Source: Nymphaea colorata (lineage: Eukaryota; Streptophyta; Magnoliopsida; Nymphaeales; Nymphaeaceae). Taken from it: 64,000 nt of DNA. The notes beneath the pieces are model-generated. The model ran no database searches. It was given only the letters and a program-made list of their open reading frames with translations, and was not told the DNA's origin. The position numbers and the translations under genes are program-made. The stretch is taken from the NCBI RefSeq assembly GCF_008831285.2, contig NC_045140.1, positions 23,206,131 to 23,270,130 of the forward strand, given 5' to 3'. Every line of letters starts with the position of its first letter. Position 1 is the first letter of the stretch. Positions 1-18,671 of the stretch are shown here, in pieces.

Positions 1-128
1 GACGATGATGATGATTAGCATCCATATACTTTTCCTGCAGTGGACTTCATTGAAAACCATGTATGCACGTTCTTATGCGGCTATTCGGTGGTAAAGTTGC
101 TTTCGGTTCTTGTATGCAATTTGTAAGC

Positions 129-143
129 ATATATATTATATAT
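129..143 (+). promoter_or_regulatory. TATA box of the RGF-like gene
   Basis: An AT-only run (TATATATTATATATG) lies about 130-145 bp before the ATG at 275. This fits a start of transcription near position 165-175 and a leader of about 100 nt. The leader is pyrimidine-rich (TTCTTCTTCC-like stretches). Assigned by position only. Confidence 0.45.
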
Positions 144-274
144 GTAGTACGTGGTACAGAAGAAAATCGAATGCATTATCAGAAACTTTTCTTCTCCTTA
201 ATTCCTCTTCGTTCTTCTTAGGCCATCTTCTTCATCTATTTCTTCTTCCTTGCTAGCTCTTACCTTTCTTCTCA

Positions 275-625
275 ATGGCGAAGTTGCAATTCAAGTTGGA
301 ATTCATCCTACTCGTGCTTCTGTTGATCATTCATGCATCAATATCTGTCCAAGGTGAGCAGAGAATAACCCTTGATCAGTTCCGAAATTTTTTAAACCTG
401 AATCCATTATTATTTCGGTACCACGATTGCAAAAGGGTAAAACCACCTGTTTGTGCTTATGAAGGGATAAGGGTACCACTGGATAAAGACATTAGTGCTG
501 TTGGCCATTGGAGAGAAAGGAAGGTCACGAAGGCAACCGATGCCGCTCCACATGACTTGGAGATGGCCGACTTCATGGGCATGGACTATTCACCTGCAGC
601 CAAGAAACCTCCCATTCACAACTAA
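275..625 (+). CDS. RGF/GOLVEN/CLEL sulfated peptide precursor
   Basis: A 116-aa secreted peptide precursor in one exon. Residues 1-27 form a signal peptide: Lys-containing N-end, a hydrophobic core of Leu/Ile/Val around 9-22, and a small-residue cleavage region near 24-27. The C-terminus ends exactly with DYSPAAKKPPIHN (104-116). This fits the RGF/GOLVEN/CLEL consensus of Asp-Tyr followed by a Pro-rich stretch and a terminal PP-x-HN. In this family the DY tyrosine is sulfated by a tyrosylprotein sulfotransferase, a proline can be hydroxylated, and the 13-mer is freed by subtilases. It is sensed by RGFR/RGI receptor kinases to set PLETHORA levels in the root meristem or gravitropic auxin flow. 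The middle part (28-103) is poorly conserved, as is usual. The family call is strong; which member it is cannot be told from sequence alone. Confidence 0.85.
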   Translation: MAKLQFKLEFILLVLLLIIHASISVQGEQRITLDQFRNFLNLNPLLFRYHDCKRVKPPVCAYEGIRVPLDKDISAVGHWRERKVTKATDAAPHDLEMADFMGMDYSPAAKKPPIHN

Positions 626-6329
<5,704 letters not shown>

Positions 6330-9300
6330 TCTCCTTCTCTGTTCCTCTCTCTCCCTGTCTCTCTCTCTCTCTCTCTCTCTGCGTTGGGAGAGGAAACCCG
6401 GTCCCATTCTTGCCGGAAAGTCCTCTATCGGACGGAAAGATCCTTGGTCTTCCGGTAGGTGAGGAAGAACGGGGGATTCAGGAGAGTCGGTCCACCTGGA
6501 GATTTTGTTGTCGATCGATTCGCTTCGGTGTCTCTTTTTGGTCTTCCTTTTTTGGGTTCGTCTCTCCGGTATGCCTGTGAATCTTTTCTCTTGAGTTTTA
6601 TTTTTCACCTTTTCAGGATTTGCGGTTTGGGTTTTCTTTGTTATCCTTGTTTCTGTTATCTGTGGGGTGAGGGACTGGGAAAAGATGGTGTAAGTTTGAG
6701 TTTTTCTTGTTGTCTTGGCGTCTTTTCAAGTCTTCTGTTTTTGTTGATTTTCGGAGATAGTGATCGGAAAAAAATTGGGGTTTTGTTCTCTTACCAATTG
6801 GTTTTGATGGGCATTTCGCTCTTGGAACCATCTCTGTGCCTGTCCATTTTGTTTTGGTTTGTGTGGTTTTAGTTGTATATTTGATTAGTTGTCCATTATT
6901 TGTGTTTTCTTTGGGTGCATGAGGTTCTTTTAGGCCTTTAAGGTTTCCGGCCATCAAGTAACTCCAAATCTCAAATTTTTATATATTTTTCCCCGTCTTG
7001 TGTTCTACTGTTCGGTTTGATTTTCTGCTAGCCATGCATTTTTCGGAAGTTAAAAAGTTTCGCTTATGCACCAAGATTAAAAAGCCCATTTTTCTTCTTT
7101 GCATGAGGAGTGCGTTTCTGATGGGTTTGCGACTATTGTAGTAATGGTCCTTTATTAGTGAAAATGGAGTTGTCTATCGATCCTTGTAGCAATTTAGGAT
7201 GTTTAGATCAAGCTGCAGTATTTGTGCTGCCGATCGGTGTTGGTTCTGAAATCAAACAAGAAATGACGCGCTTTGAGGATGTTTGGTGCTCTGATCGAAC
7301 TCCACTTCCTTTTCTTCTTTGCCAGAAAGGTTGATTTTAGCCTTCATGTTTGATGTTCCCGTGGAACCTGATGAGTGGATTTTTGTTTTTGTGTCGATAT
7401 TGGATTCTCTTGTCACGCGTTTTTGGCTGGGTTATTTTTCATTTTTATGTTTTCAGGATAAACGTGTCTATGCAGCTGCATGGCTGCTCGTTTTAAGGAA
7501 CTTGGCTTTCCTACTGCTGGGCTTGCCTGGTCTCCGAAATGTTGCGAGTGAAAATGTTGAGCCTTGGGAGGGTATCTTGCGCTAGAAATGGGACTCATGT
7601 TTAATATCATGCCACTATAGAGCCTGATCTATGAAGATACAACTAGTACAAAACCGTTTCTAGTCCTTGTGTTGATAGTGTTGCTGGTCAATATCTTGTG
7701 ATTATATCCAATGTCAAAGACTTCAGATGAGGATGCTTGCTTCTCCATGTGTGTCTAACAACCATATTCCGTTAATTGGGATTTCTGAAATTGTGTTTAC
7801 GTGAGCATACTTCTGTCATTCGGTTTTGTGAAATTGTGTTTTTCATATGATTGTGTTGTTTGATTCCTACTGTCACTATAATTTTTTTTGGATCTGGAAG
7901 TCCAAGTGTGATTAGAATCTATTCGTACAGCTTAGAAATAGTTAAATGTCCATTGTTAGGTTGGGCATCTTCTGCTGAATATTCTTATTAACTTTCTGCT
8001 GTGACTAGAGTAGTATACTACATAGGATACAGGAAACATAGGCTATATGACTAACAACAGATTATCTGTGTTCCATTGCGTAAAATAGCGTATGACTGCA
8101 CATGCAGTGGACAACATTACTAATTGTCCCCAATCTCCAATAAGCCCCAGCAACACCTTTTTTTTGCTGTTTGATCGATATGGTTTTGTGCTTCTTGGCA
8201 ACAGAAGCTTTTTTCTTTTCTTTCTTTCTTTCTTTCTTTCTTTTTTTTGCATTATGCGGTGTGTGGTGTTAATGCTTAATACTCTTTTTAACAACTGTTA
8301 CTGACATCGAAACTTGTTCTGAAGTTGTTTGACATAACTGCAACCTTCTACATTATTATATATATTTTTTTATCTGGTTGTTCCCATTTCTTTGTCCTCG
8401 TGAGATTGAGATCAATTAGTTCATTAATAGCTTTTTTATTTACTAAAAAGATAAACAACTGATATCTCAGAGAGAGAGAGAGAAGAGGGGGGGGGAGAGA
8501 GAGATGGTCAATCCTTCAATTCTTGCTTTATCTTAGGCAGTGGTCCCATTTGACCTGATTTTGTGCTAGCATATGACGATATCATGCCTTGTTAGTAAAA
8601 TATACTTGAGCATTTGAATAAATTTTATGATATTAAATATTGCAATTTAGAGAATGTCTGCTAATAACTCCACTTCATGGTTGAGTTCAGATATGCATGA
8701 AAACTGTGTTGTGCGGTTGCCTGAGTTGTTTATTCCCTTGATCTCAAGGAATCAAATGAGTATCTACAAAGAAGATACAAGTGGAACTGACTCATCGGGC
8801 ACCTCTCCTTTTAGTCAGGGCCTTTTCCATCTGATTCATCACCATAGGGTTTGAGAGGACAGAGCTTGCAAAATGCATGATATGTTTATGGTGTCCCATT
8901 CAATTATTCTACATTATACCTTGTTGGCACATGATTAGAGAATCTCAAAAGGTTGTCTCAATTTCTTCATTCCTGTATGTTTTGCTTATTCAATAGCTCA
9001 GGAATCAGGATTCTATTACCCTGTGATTATTTTTTTGAATTAGTCTGTTGCTTCCTTTGTGGATTCATTTCATTGTATCATATTCAACAATTTGCTTTTC
9101 TTTTATTAGTTTTTATCTTGCCTGATATTTGGTTGTGAATGCTTTTCTATGTTTGGGTTGGTTGTCTCCTTTGTGAATGACCTTCTACATATATTTTGTG
9201 TATAATTTATTCCATATGCTGCTTCGTGATTGCATCCTCTTAGTACGTATTTTCTATGCGAGGACAGCATGTGCTTTCTGGTTATTAGTTTGTTCACACA

Positions 9301-9413
9301 TTATAATGTACATTTCGCAGACCAACTGTATGCATTGGCGTCAGTTGATGGTGCATGCTTTCAGAAACTAATTGCATCTACATTAGCTCCAGTTTGAAAG
9401 ACAGAAATCTCAA
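6330..9413 (+). other. Probable 5' leader and leader intron of the RING-H2 gene
   Basis: A CT-rich tract at 6330-6382 followed by GC-richer sequence looks like a plant transcription start region and noncoding first exon. Possible donors are GTAGGTGAGG near 6454 and GTATGCC near 6570. A good acceptor (TTTCGCAG) ends at 9320, so the coding exon probably begins at 9321 with a 93-nt leader. A further noncoding exon starting after TTTTCAG near 7457 is possible. The region also holds a (CTTT)n run near 8210-8248 and a GA tract near 8471-8505. Transcript ends are inferred, not seen. Confidence 0.45.
9330..9371 (+). promoter_or_regulatory. Upstream ORF before the RING-H2 start
   Basis: A 13-codon open frame (MHWRQLMVHAFRN, then stop) lies in the presumed leader part of the coding exon. 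It ends 42 nt before the main ATG at 9414. If the exon begins at 9321, this uORF is present in every spliced transcript and could lower translation. It would lie only about 9 nt into that exon. Confidence 0.4.
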
Positions 9414-12400
9414 ATGCAAGGACAAAGGAGTACTGTTCATTCCTTTCTTGAAGCATTTGAGTTTGACAATGGAACTAGCTCGGGCAGCGACCAACAAATT
9501 TATTGGAATAACTTGACAAACCCAGGGGACTCTCGAAACTTGCGTGATTATCTATTGTCTTCTAGTGATCCTGTGAACTTGCCATTTGTAGATCCCACTG
9601 CTCACGGTGGAAGCAGCTTAAACAGCAGGTCTTTGGGCATTAATTTGGGCCAACAGTCGGTTAATCATCCCAACCATGATGATGTCAAGATGGATGAGGA
9701 TTGGACCTCATCGTTGTCAATACATCCTGGAGCTAGTTCATCATTGGAGCCAAGACGGTTGGAACAGTCAGAGATTCCTCCTTTGGGAAGTATAAATATC
9801 AACCTACACAATGGTCTCCCAAATATGCCGTTGCATCACCAGAATTCCTGTCCCAGCAGTGCTCTCCAAAGTTCTGAGAGTCTTACTGAATATGTTGGGA
9901 CTGATATTCAGCCACTAATAGATGGTACTTCTGGTTCTAACCAATATAAACCGTTGGCATCTGTGACAGGGCAGATGCTATCTGCCGGCAGTTCTTCTGA
10001 TCCTGGTGGAAGCTCATCAGCAATGATGAGTGATTTTTTAGATGACAATGGCTCCAGATCTGGTTGTTCTATGGATGGAAGGCGATTTTCCTGCAAAAGG
10101 AAGAACTTTGAGACAGTGTCTGGTCAATCATCACTAGGTGGCAGCAGTTCCTTTCAGAGAGTTGAGGACAACATTCGACAAATTCTTCCTTCCAGGCATA
10201 ATAGTGCGTTGAGTATTGCTGTTCCTCCACAGAATCCTTCAAGTGCCCAATCTCTTGGAGAACAGTTGCATCCACTAGTCAGTGGCAGCAGTAGTAGATT
10301 GGCTTTAGACTGTCATTCTTCTTTGCCCGTGGGAAGTGATGCCGAGAGCTCTCAGAGAAATTTCCGTATGAGAGTGAATCCAACCTATCCTCAAGAATCA
10401 ACCTCGAGTCACATTTGGCCTGCTGCTAATTCTGTGAGGAGAAATGGCTGGCAACCTCACCCATCTACTGACAGAATTTTCTCACCAAACCGGTTCTTGG
10501 ATTCGAGATCACTGATTTCTAGTACTGGTTCTTCTCATAATCAATCTAATGCCTCGCATCTCCCTGGTTTTCATCAATATTTACAGTCTTCGAGATGGAA
10601 TGGAGTGTCGATTCCAAGAATTGGCAGTTCGTCAAGTTCTCACGTTGCCTCTGGGGAGAGGTCAACTGATTTACGTGAAGATGCAAGACCAAGGACTTTG
10701 CCTAGAAGCGTACCAGATCATTTAATGCTTCCACCACCCCTTGAGACAAGGCATCATGCTCAAGATCCAGCTAACTGGAGCCAGTCCAGCAGGAATTTAC
10801 CTACAGATACAAGTTCAGCCTCTATTGCTGGGTCAAGCTCTGGCCCTTCTAGTTCAGGTGCTAGTTGGACGCCTGGCCCAGTTGCTTTTGCACATCTTCA
10901 TCGCAGGTTGTCAGAGGGTCGTAGGTCTTTCTTTCCATCTTCAGTCTCCGAATCTGGCAGCCAACCCAGTGCTTTACAACCATCCCGCTCAGTGCCTGCC
11001 ACTTCCTCAGCAGAGGTGGTCCTTCCACCAAATGCTGGTACTCAGAGGCATTCACATCGTTATCTGCGATCTGCATTTTTGATGGATAGACCAGGTGATG
11101 GAATTCTCGGGGTGCCTTTGTCATTGACAAATCTCCAAGCTATAAGCGAGGGACGACTTAGGCTAGTCTCTGAGGTTTGCTCTTGAAACAATAGACTTAC
11201 CGAAATCTAACAAGATTATTCTTTTTTTTTTTGGGTTGGCCTTTTGGAAAATAGAACTCTATGTTGTGGCATTTTCTGACATTTAGTTCCAAAAGGTTGG
11301 CATCAATTTCTCTGCCTTTATACCTATTTAACTGAAGTCCCTGACCTCTGATTAGCCCATGCAATCCGTTTTTGTTGATAGTTGTGGATTTGATAGCCAG
11401 TTTACATGTCTGCTTGGATGACTGAACTACATAAATTGCAACGTCAGTGCATGTGCTTCTGTAGAAGTAGAATTATGGAATCGGTCCATGTCTGTTTCAT
11501 TGCTGAAAGGCATCTTAGTAGTTGTGTCCACCACATTTTCAATTTGACTCCATGCTGCATAAATGTAGAATATGCACAGATACACTGGCGCTTCATAGTA
11601 ATTTCAAGAGACAATGTTAGGGCCAAGGGTGTCTATATGTTTGGGATCCCACACATGGCTCTCTCTCTCTCTCTCTTTCTCTCTACTCATTTTAGTAGTG
11701 TGTAGGGATCTTTGTGTGGAGGGGGTGAAGGAGGTGGTTCTAGTTCTTTTCTGAACTGCTGGTGGCTGATATTTTGTCCTTATGTCTATTCATTGAAACA
11801 GATCCAGAGTGCCTTGGACCTCATCCGTCGAGGTGAACGATTGAGATTTGAGGTAAGATTTTCCCCATATTTTATTAAATTGATTTTCTATGACAATTGA
11901 CTTAGAAGCCAAGATGAGTGAAATATGGAACTGCTATTATTTCTGTACTGCTAGGTGAAATTTTGTTTCTCTATGCTCTTTGAGTAACCCTCAGACTCAG
12001 TCACATTGAATGTGGGATCTATTTGTAGGATGTTTTGATTCTGGACCACCCAGTGTTTTATGGTGGAGCAGACTTGCATGATCGGCATAGAGACATGCGG
12101 TTAGATGTAGATAATATGTCATATGAGGTAAGCCCTATGGTATAGCTTTTGTTGTTCATTCCTGCCATTAAATATTTAGCTGTCTAATATTATAAATTTG
12201 AAATTCCAGGAATTATTAGCATTAGAAGAGCGTATAGGAAATGTTAGTACAGGATTGAGTGAAGAAACTATATTGAAGTGTCTGAAGCAGTCCAAATATA
12301 ATTCTTCAGCAAATCATCCATCAGTGGATGCTGAACCATGCTGTATTTGTCAGGTAAGTTGTGTTATATTTGTATGCTCGATTTGATGTCACTTCTCTGC

Positions 12401-12564
12401 ACAGTATTCACGTTGAGTTTCTATGACAGGAGGAATATGTGGATGAGGAGGATCTTGGCACACTGGATTGTGGGCATAACTTCCATGCGGGCTGCATCAA
12501 GCAGTGGCTCATGCACAAGAACTTGTGTCCAATTTGTAAAACTACAGCCTTGGTTACCCCATGA
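9414..12564 (+). CDS. RING-H2 E3 ubiquitin ligase, RHG1A/MBR family
   Basis: Predicted 729-aa RING-H2 ubiquitin ligase. Exons are 9414-11174, 11802-11852, 12029-12127, 12210-12353 and 12430-12564; all introns are GT-AG and in phase 0. The start MQGQRSTVHS matches the N-terminus I remember for RHG1A/MBR proteins. Residues 1-587 (one large exon) are Ser/Asn/Pro-rich and probably disordered, typical of this family. Residues 588-640 carry the conserved stretch before the RING (ALDLIRRGERLRFED, then VLILDHPVFYGG). The RING-H2 at 681-721 has all eight ligands: C681, C684, C699, H701, H704, C707, C718 and C721, with the E2-contact Trp711. In Arabidopsis, MBR1 and MBR2 act on MED25 in flowering control; the target here is unknown. 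The large exon can read three codons past the donor to a stop, so a read-through would lose the RING. Confidence 0.92.
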
Positions 12565-15286
12565 TGTTCGTGGTAGACCTGGCTGATGGCATCATAAGAA
12601 GAGCGGAAGCGCTTAGGCACTGGTGCCAACCCTCAATTTCATCCAATTCAACATCTTGATAATAGATAATATTGAAATTATAGTTTATCGCTTCTTCTTC
12701 CCTAATATTTTGGAGTTTCTTTATTTGTGTTGATTATTCGGATAGCCCCTCTGAGTATTGAAACATTGTCGTGCGTGCTTTCTGCAATATCACTTTGCAA
12801 AGCCATGGTGCACAAGCAAGAAGGACAATTCTTCTGCTCATTTATGGTGTATTTTAGGTGAAAGATACTGTCATATGAGGTATAGCAACTTTTACTTCGA
12901 GTTCGGTGGCACCATAAGTTAACAAGTAGGCTCACATCAATTGCTTGTTACTGCTCCAGTGGTATTGATTTAATGAAGTCACCTTCTTTGCAATTGTGGG
13001 GTGTACTTGGTAGTGTCAACTGTCAAGGACACTGTTGGGAGCCTAGTTCTGCACACAAATAGATTTTGCAGGGTTGTCCAAAGTATCCTGTTTGGCCCTT
13101 GGAAAATTCCTGATTTTTCTGCTCCATGCTACCATACGGCCACAGGATTGAACTTGTTTTGTTTAATTCCTCAGGTGGAAATCCTAGGCGGCCATAGAGG
13201 GATTGGTGAATGACCCTTTTATCAATCCTGGGTGTCGAACTCTTGACCACCCAGCTCGAATGTTGTCCCTTGGAAAGGTAAATGGTTCTCTTGTTGGTTT
13301 TGGTGTTTTTTCCTTACCTAGCGATTTTGTAAGAGTCGCTCTTGGTTGCGGTATAACCTAAGCCCAGCTTGATTCTCTTGCTGCACCCGCTCTGCTTATC
13401 TTATGACCAGTTGCCTTCTGCCTTCCGTGAGATGTCTTATAATAAGAAGGCTGGGAAATGTTCAACTGTATCGTTTTGTCGACGGTTCAATTCAAATTGT
13501 TCTGCGACTGCTGGCTCGAATTGATTTTAAAAACGTTAATTGAAACTATGTATATATATTCTGTAAAAGATTCAAGTTGGACCACTGTGTAATTCAAAAG
13601 GTAATGTAAGTAACACTTTATATGTTCGATCATTATGAAACGTATAATCAATGGGAATAAATGTTCAGGAAAATTGTATTGTTCTTTCAACGTTTTCAAT
13701 TGAAATTGGTCTATGCCGTTTGGAATTGATTTTAACAACACTAGGGGGAAAAAAAAAAGTCGAGTTGTAGAATATGCCACACAGTTGGAGTTGCAGGCCT
13801 ACCAATGGTGAGTGTGCGCTGACTGGATCTCTGTTCTATTTGCAAAGATGCAATTAAGAGCATGAGCCATCGAAAACAGCATATAATTATAAGAAAATTA
13901 TAGCAAAAAACGATTTTTTCCATGTAGAAGAACCACTTTTCATTGTTCTAAAATTTGAAATTGCTTAATTATACCCACTTGTAGTCGTTTCTAAATATAT
14001 TAATGGAGTAAGGTGGGAAGTTAACTTTAAGAAATTAATAGTTACATGAAGAAGTGCATGCAGTTCCCATTTGGTCGGCATTTCAAACAGGAAGAGGTGG
14101 TGTATTTAAAGAGAGAAAATGAGAGAGTGTGAGAAGCCCATTAAAGTTGGGCGGTTCTTCAGTTTCATTTAAAAGGATTATTGTTTAGGACGTAGGTGTG
14201 ATCTCGCCTTTCATCATCACTGAGATAGTCGGCCAGATAAAAGTTCAGTTACATATATAAGAATTTAGGCGTTGGGTTCCACAGGAAAAAAAAAGACAGA
14301 ATATATGGTTGAAAAGAAATGGTAGAAAAAAAAATCCACATCTCAGGAAGAGAGAGAGAGAGAGAGAGAGACTGCATCAGGAAGAGAGAGAGAGAGAGAA
14401 GAGACAGAGAGAGAGACTGCATGCATACTTTGACTGACCCTTTGCTAGAAAGTATTCACTTTTAAGTGATAAATCCAAAAATCTCGTCAACAAAACAAGG
14501 CAAGACTGCGACAACTACAATCTTCACAGCTAAGTCATCCTCATTTTCCTCTCCTTCCCCAACAAGCTTCTTCACCAACCCTTCAACCATTTGGATCGGG
14601 TCCACAACTACGTCCAAATCAGTGCCATTACATTCACAAAGGGATCGTATAGAACTATCAAATAGTGTAGTTGGTCGGATTGGAAGCACGTGAAAAAACA
14701 TATCTCTAGTTTGATTATCATGAACGAACATTATATCTTTGCATCATATTTAAGTTGATATTTAAGTTGAAAGGTACACCGTTGTTGTATAAAAACTTTG
14801 GTGGCAGGAGTGTTTGAATATCTGTTTTTGCTGCTTACTCAAAAAATTGGTCCATCCTAGACCATTTATCCAAATCTAGATCCGGATACCACGTATTAAA
14901 ACCGAGTGGCAATGAGCACTCAAAAGAGGGTAAAAGCGTAATTGCACTTGAGGCTTGTGGAAGACGCTGGACAGCTCCATGACCACCCCAAGCCACTCTC
15001 CTAATCTTAATTGATTAGCGTTAATCTCTTAATTAAAATGATTAGTTAAATAAGCGACGACTGCCGACTGCTCTTTTAAAAAGGCGACTGACCGATTGAA
15101 GTGGTTCGTCTTGCTTTGCAGTCGGGAGGGGATCGAAGAGAGAGAGAGAGAGAGAGATTGAGACGGGAGGAAATTAGGGTTAGAGAAAGGGAAGAAGTGG
15201 AAAATTTAGGGCTGAGGTTTTGGATGCGACGGCATGAAATTCCTGATCTGCATCGTCCTGGGGTCCGAATCTCGATCCCCCAATCC
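12565..15286. other. 3' region of RING gene and NAC promoter/leader
   Basis: The 3' UTR of the RING gene comes first, then AT-rich intergenic DNA. GA tracts occur at about 14346-14420, where a unit like CAGGAAG(AG)nACTGCAT is present twice, and at 15137-15158. The stretch just before the NAC start is purine-rich and holds a telo-box (TTAGGGTTA, about 15174-15182), common near plant transcription starts. No gene was recognised. Confidence 0.5.
14344..14421. repeat. GA microsatellite with duplicated flank
   Basis: Two GA tracts, each opened by CAGGAAGAGAG and closed by GAGACTGCAT, lie side by side. This looks like a tandem copy of a unit holding a microsatellite, followed by drift in tract length. 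Confidence 0.7.
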
Positions 15287-18200
15287 ATGGAGGAAGTGAA
15301 GTTCCTCCCTACCGGCTTCCGGTTCCATCCCACGGAGGAAGAGCTCGTCTGTCACTACCTCAGAAACAAGGTATCCTCCTCCAAGTCATCTTGCTCGCGA
15401 TCGGCTGTGGAATTGATTAGGGAGGTCGATGTCTTCCGCTTCGATCCCGCGGACCTGCCGGCTGAAGCCGGGCTCGCGACCGGAAAAGACCAGTGGTTCT
15501 TTTTCTCGGCCAGGGGAAGGAGGGACGGTCGGAGGAGCCGGGCGACGGACAGCGGAGTCTGGAAGACCGTAGGGAGGGATGAGCCTGTTGTCTCGGCGAA
15601 GGAGGGGGTCGTGGGAATGAAGAGGACGCTGGCTTTTTACCGTGGGAAGCCACTTTTCTCCGAGAAGACTGAATGGATGATGAACGAGTACGTGCTCGTT
15701 GGCGGTGGTGATCACTCTGCGACGAACAAGGTAAGGGATTCCTGGAGCATTTGTGCTGAAGCTGTTGATTCACGGTTGGAACTTTTGTTGTTCTGGTGTC
15801 TGTAGTACTCGTCGTGGTGAATCTTATCTTTGATCGATTGCTTTTGGTTTATGCTACATGGTTTATCGGGGCCGTGGTGATTACTTTCGCTTGCTTCTCG
15901 TTTCTTATCTTACGGTCTGTTAACCTATCTGTAATATTAAAAGTCAAAAGCAGATATTGGGTTGAGGTTCTGTAGGTTGCTTTACGGTTCGTAATTGGAA
16001 ATAGAAAATTTACAAGGAAAATGGTATTGTTTCTTAGGTTTGCATCTATTACTGTGAAGCAAGTTTTCTCATTATTTCTCACATTAATTGTTCACAGGGC
16101 GTCAACACCACTGGTTAACTATCTGTACTGAGCTAAATATAGGCTAAATTTCTTGTAATTTTGAAGCCTTTTCGATTTACGTGAAAAATGCTAAACTGGG
16201 AAACTAAGCCAGTAGTTGGTTCCCGTTTCTCTCTTCTTCAGTGCGATCAGGTTATGTGACCTATGAGAGGTGGGTTGATCACGGTGCTAAGTGCATCGGC
16301 AGTCGTTGTGGTCATCTGTTTAATTGATATGTTATTGCATGATCTTTTATGGTCTTATAAGCAACTTTCCTTTTTAGGGTAGCGATAGATTTCAATTCAG
16401 GCATCTGGGATGATTTGGCTAGACCTATCATGTCATGGGTAACAAATATCTTATATATGGGATATTATGATGTAGAGATTGGCCTTGGTCTTAGTTGGGA
16501 TTAGCTCAATAGAAAATCGGTGCATTTTATGTGCTGATGAAATGATGAAGAAGCACCAAAATATGCTAGATCACAGCCTTGATTGGGTTGACATATTTCC
16601 TTGGAAGTTAGACGAACGTAGTTATGCTTCAGCAAATATCGCCAATTATCACCTATATTTGAATGGAATGTTTGCTTAAATTACGTTAACTTTTCATCTG
16701 TTCTTTTGTCTTTGGAAGCTTTTCTGCACAAGGTTGATAGCGTCCATGAACTCATTGCCTTGCAAGTGCTTTGTGAAATGATTTGGTGGTGTATGTACTT
16801 TGGGTTATTAACTGAATATGTGCCTTTTAGATGCTTGATTTAACTGGTGCAAGAATGAATGTGAAGATTAATGGAACGTAATATTGCCCACGCAAGAAGA
16901 ATAGAAGTTAGTGCGTAATAGGCTTGGGCTTTTGGCAGCTAACTAGCGAAGAAACTTTGTGTGCTCAGGCTTTTGCGACCAAATAGGTGAAGGAATTTCC
17001 AACTATGCTTTCAAAGTTATTATATACTACTTACTTCCTGGTATTGGGTTTTTCTATTCCCTTGTTATTGACCTTTCAAGTTCTTCCGTTCTAACATGCC
17101 ACACTTTTTCTTTGAACAATTTAATGCTCATAGGTCTTGCAAGTTCATTGTAAAATGATTTGGCTGCCTGCATATTTTGGTCTCTGGTTCTTTGAAATGC
17201 CTAAAATTGGAGATTAATGACTTGACTGAAGAAACCATTAATATTGGCATGGAAGACATGCAGAAGTTGGTGCATACTCAACATTCAATCTTTTCCTGAA
17301 AGCTAGAGAAACAATCTTCTGCTATTGTCTGCACTTCCTCTTAAAGTTATATGTCAATACTTCCTGTTATTGATAAAATTTTCTTGTTGGATCTTCTAAA
17401 ATACTTTCCTTTGAATTCCTGTTGCTGATAAGATTTTGTTGTTTGAGTCTTGTGAAATGCTTTCCTTTGAATTTTGCTTGCATTTTTATGTGCAGAACTG
17501 GCAAATCAATCAAAATTTAACAACACAGGTAGGAAAGATTCATGTATTGAGCACAAGTAATGTATTCACCTGTGCACAACGTTATGTATCTGAGAAACCA
17601 AGTTCCTTGTGGTTTTCAAGTATGTGGCAACTGTCTTCACTTGCTGCTATGCCTACTGTTTTCATTCCCCCAGGAAAACTGTGGTGAATATGGACACGAT
17701 ACCTTTTTCTTGATTCATTGACCAAGTGAAGTTTTCCAGCTTGTTGCTTCTATGTGATTTTTGTTAATGTTTCTAATTTTTATATTGTTTCTTGAGGTTA
17801 TACTTTGTTCACAAATTCATTTTTCTCTGTGAAATTTCAGGATTCTTTTGCCATTTACCGAATGTTTTTAGATCCACATTTTGGAAGACAAAGACCAGAA
17901 AGTGATGGGCAGCCCTGTGACAAATATGAGGTTGCTGAACAGGATGATGGAACAGCAATATCTTCCATTGCAGAAATTAATGTTCAAGAAGACACAGTTT
18001 CAGAGGGTGATGAGCTTCAAAAGATTCTGATGGAAATGTTAGATGAGGAAGAAGAGTTGGAAGGTCTTGTTCTGCAGCCACCAGATGTATCTTTGCATCA
18101 TGAAATGGTAAACTCATAAAACAGAATTCTAGATGGTTTACGGTGAATCTTATACTGTTGTTTCATATTTTCCCTTCCCTGTTAAGTCTTGGTCGTCTGT

Positions 18201-18671
18201 CTATTCAAGAGTGGTTCTTGCCCTTACGTTCATTTTAACTTGGTCTGGTGATGTGCTATCCGTTAGGCCTTCGTCCACATAGTTTTCTTGAATGAAAGGT
18301 TGAAAACTTCATTCCTTGGATTTGAGACAAGCTTTTCTTCGTCCTTGAAGTTGGTGGTGTTCACAAGATCAAATAGCTTCCTGAATTATCTGAAATGTTA
18401 AACCTAAGTTTTGTAAATAAAAAATAGAAGAAATTACTCTGAGCATACAAGTATATTCCTGGCTGATTTATTTGAATTTGTTGACTGCCATAATCTTTTA
18501 CTTACAGTCACTGTTTCCCTTGTGCAGTCGGATGAAGGCTTTAGTGCACTTCACTGTTCAAGTGATAATGATTGTTTAAGTGATGAAGACTTGCTGCGTG
18601 CAATTTTAGAAGGGGACTTCATCGAATTAAATGATTTGGTCCCGCCTCTTTCAGAGCCTACCGCTCCTTAG
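15287..18671 (+). CDS. NAC-domain transcription factor
   Basis: Predicted 284-aa NAC factor from exons 15287-15730, 17841-18107 and 18528-18671 (GT-AG, phase 0). The NAC domain covers about residues 6-157: subdomain A has LPTGFRFHPTEEELVCHYL, then a VDVFRFDPADLP-like stretch, KDQWFFFSARGR, SGVWKTVGRDEPVV, a GMKRTLAFYRGK segment and TEWMMNEYVL. Exon 2 begins DSFAIYRMF, the usual end of subdomain E, at the intron position typical of NAC genes. The C-terminal region is acidic and ends with FIELNDLVPP, like the E-(I/M/L)-NDL activation motif seen in many NACs; no membrane segment follows. I chose ATG 15287 because it puts the NAC core six residues in. In-frame ATGs at 15101 and 15223 would add an Arg-rich tail. 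The GRDEPVV stretch recalls XND1/NAC104, but the subgroup is not certain. Confidence 0.9.
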
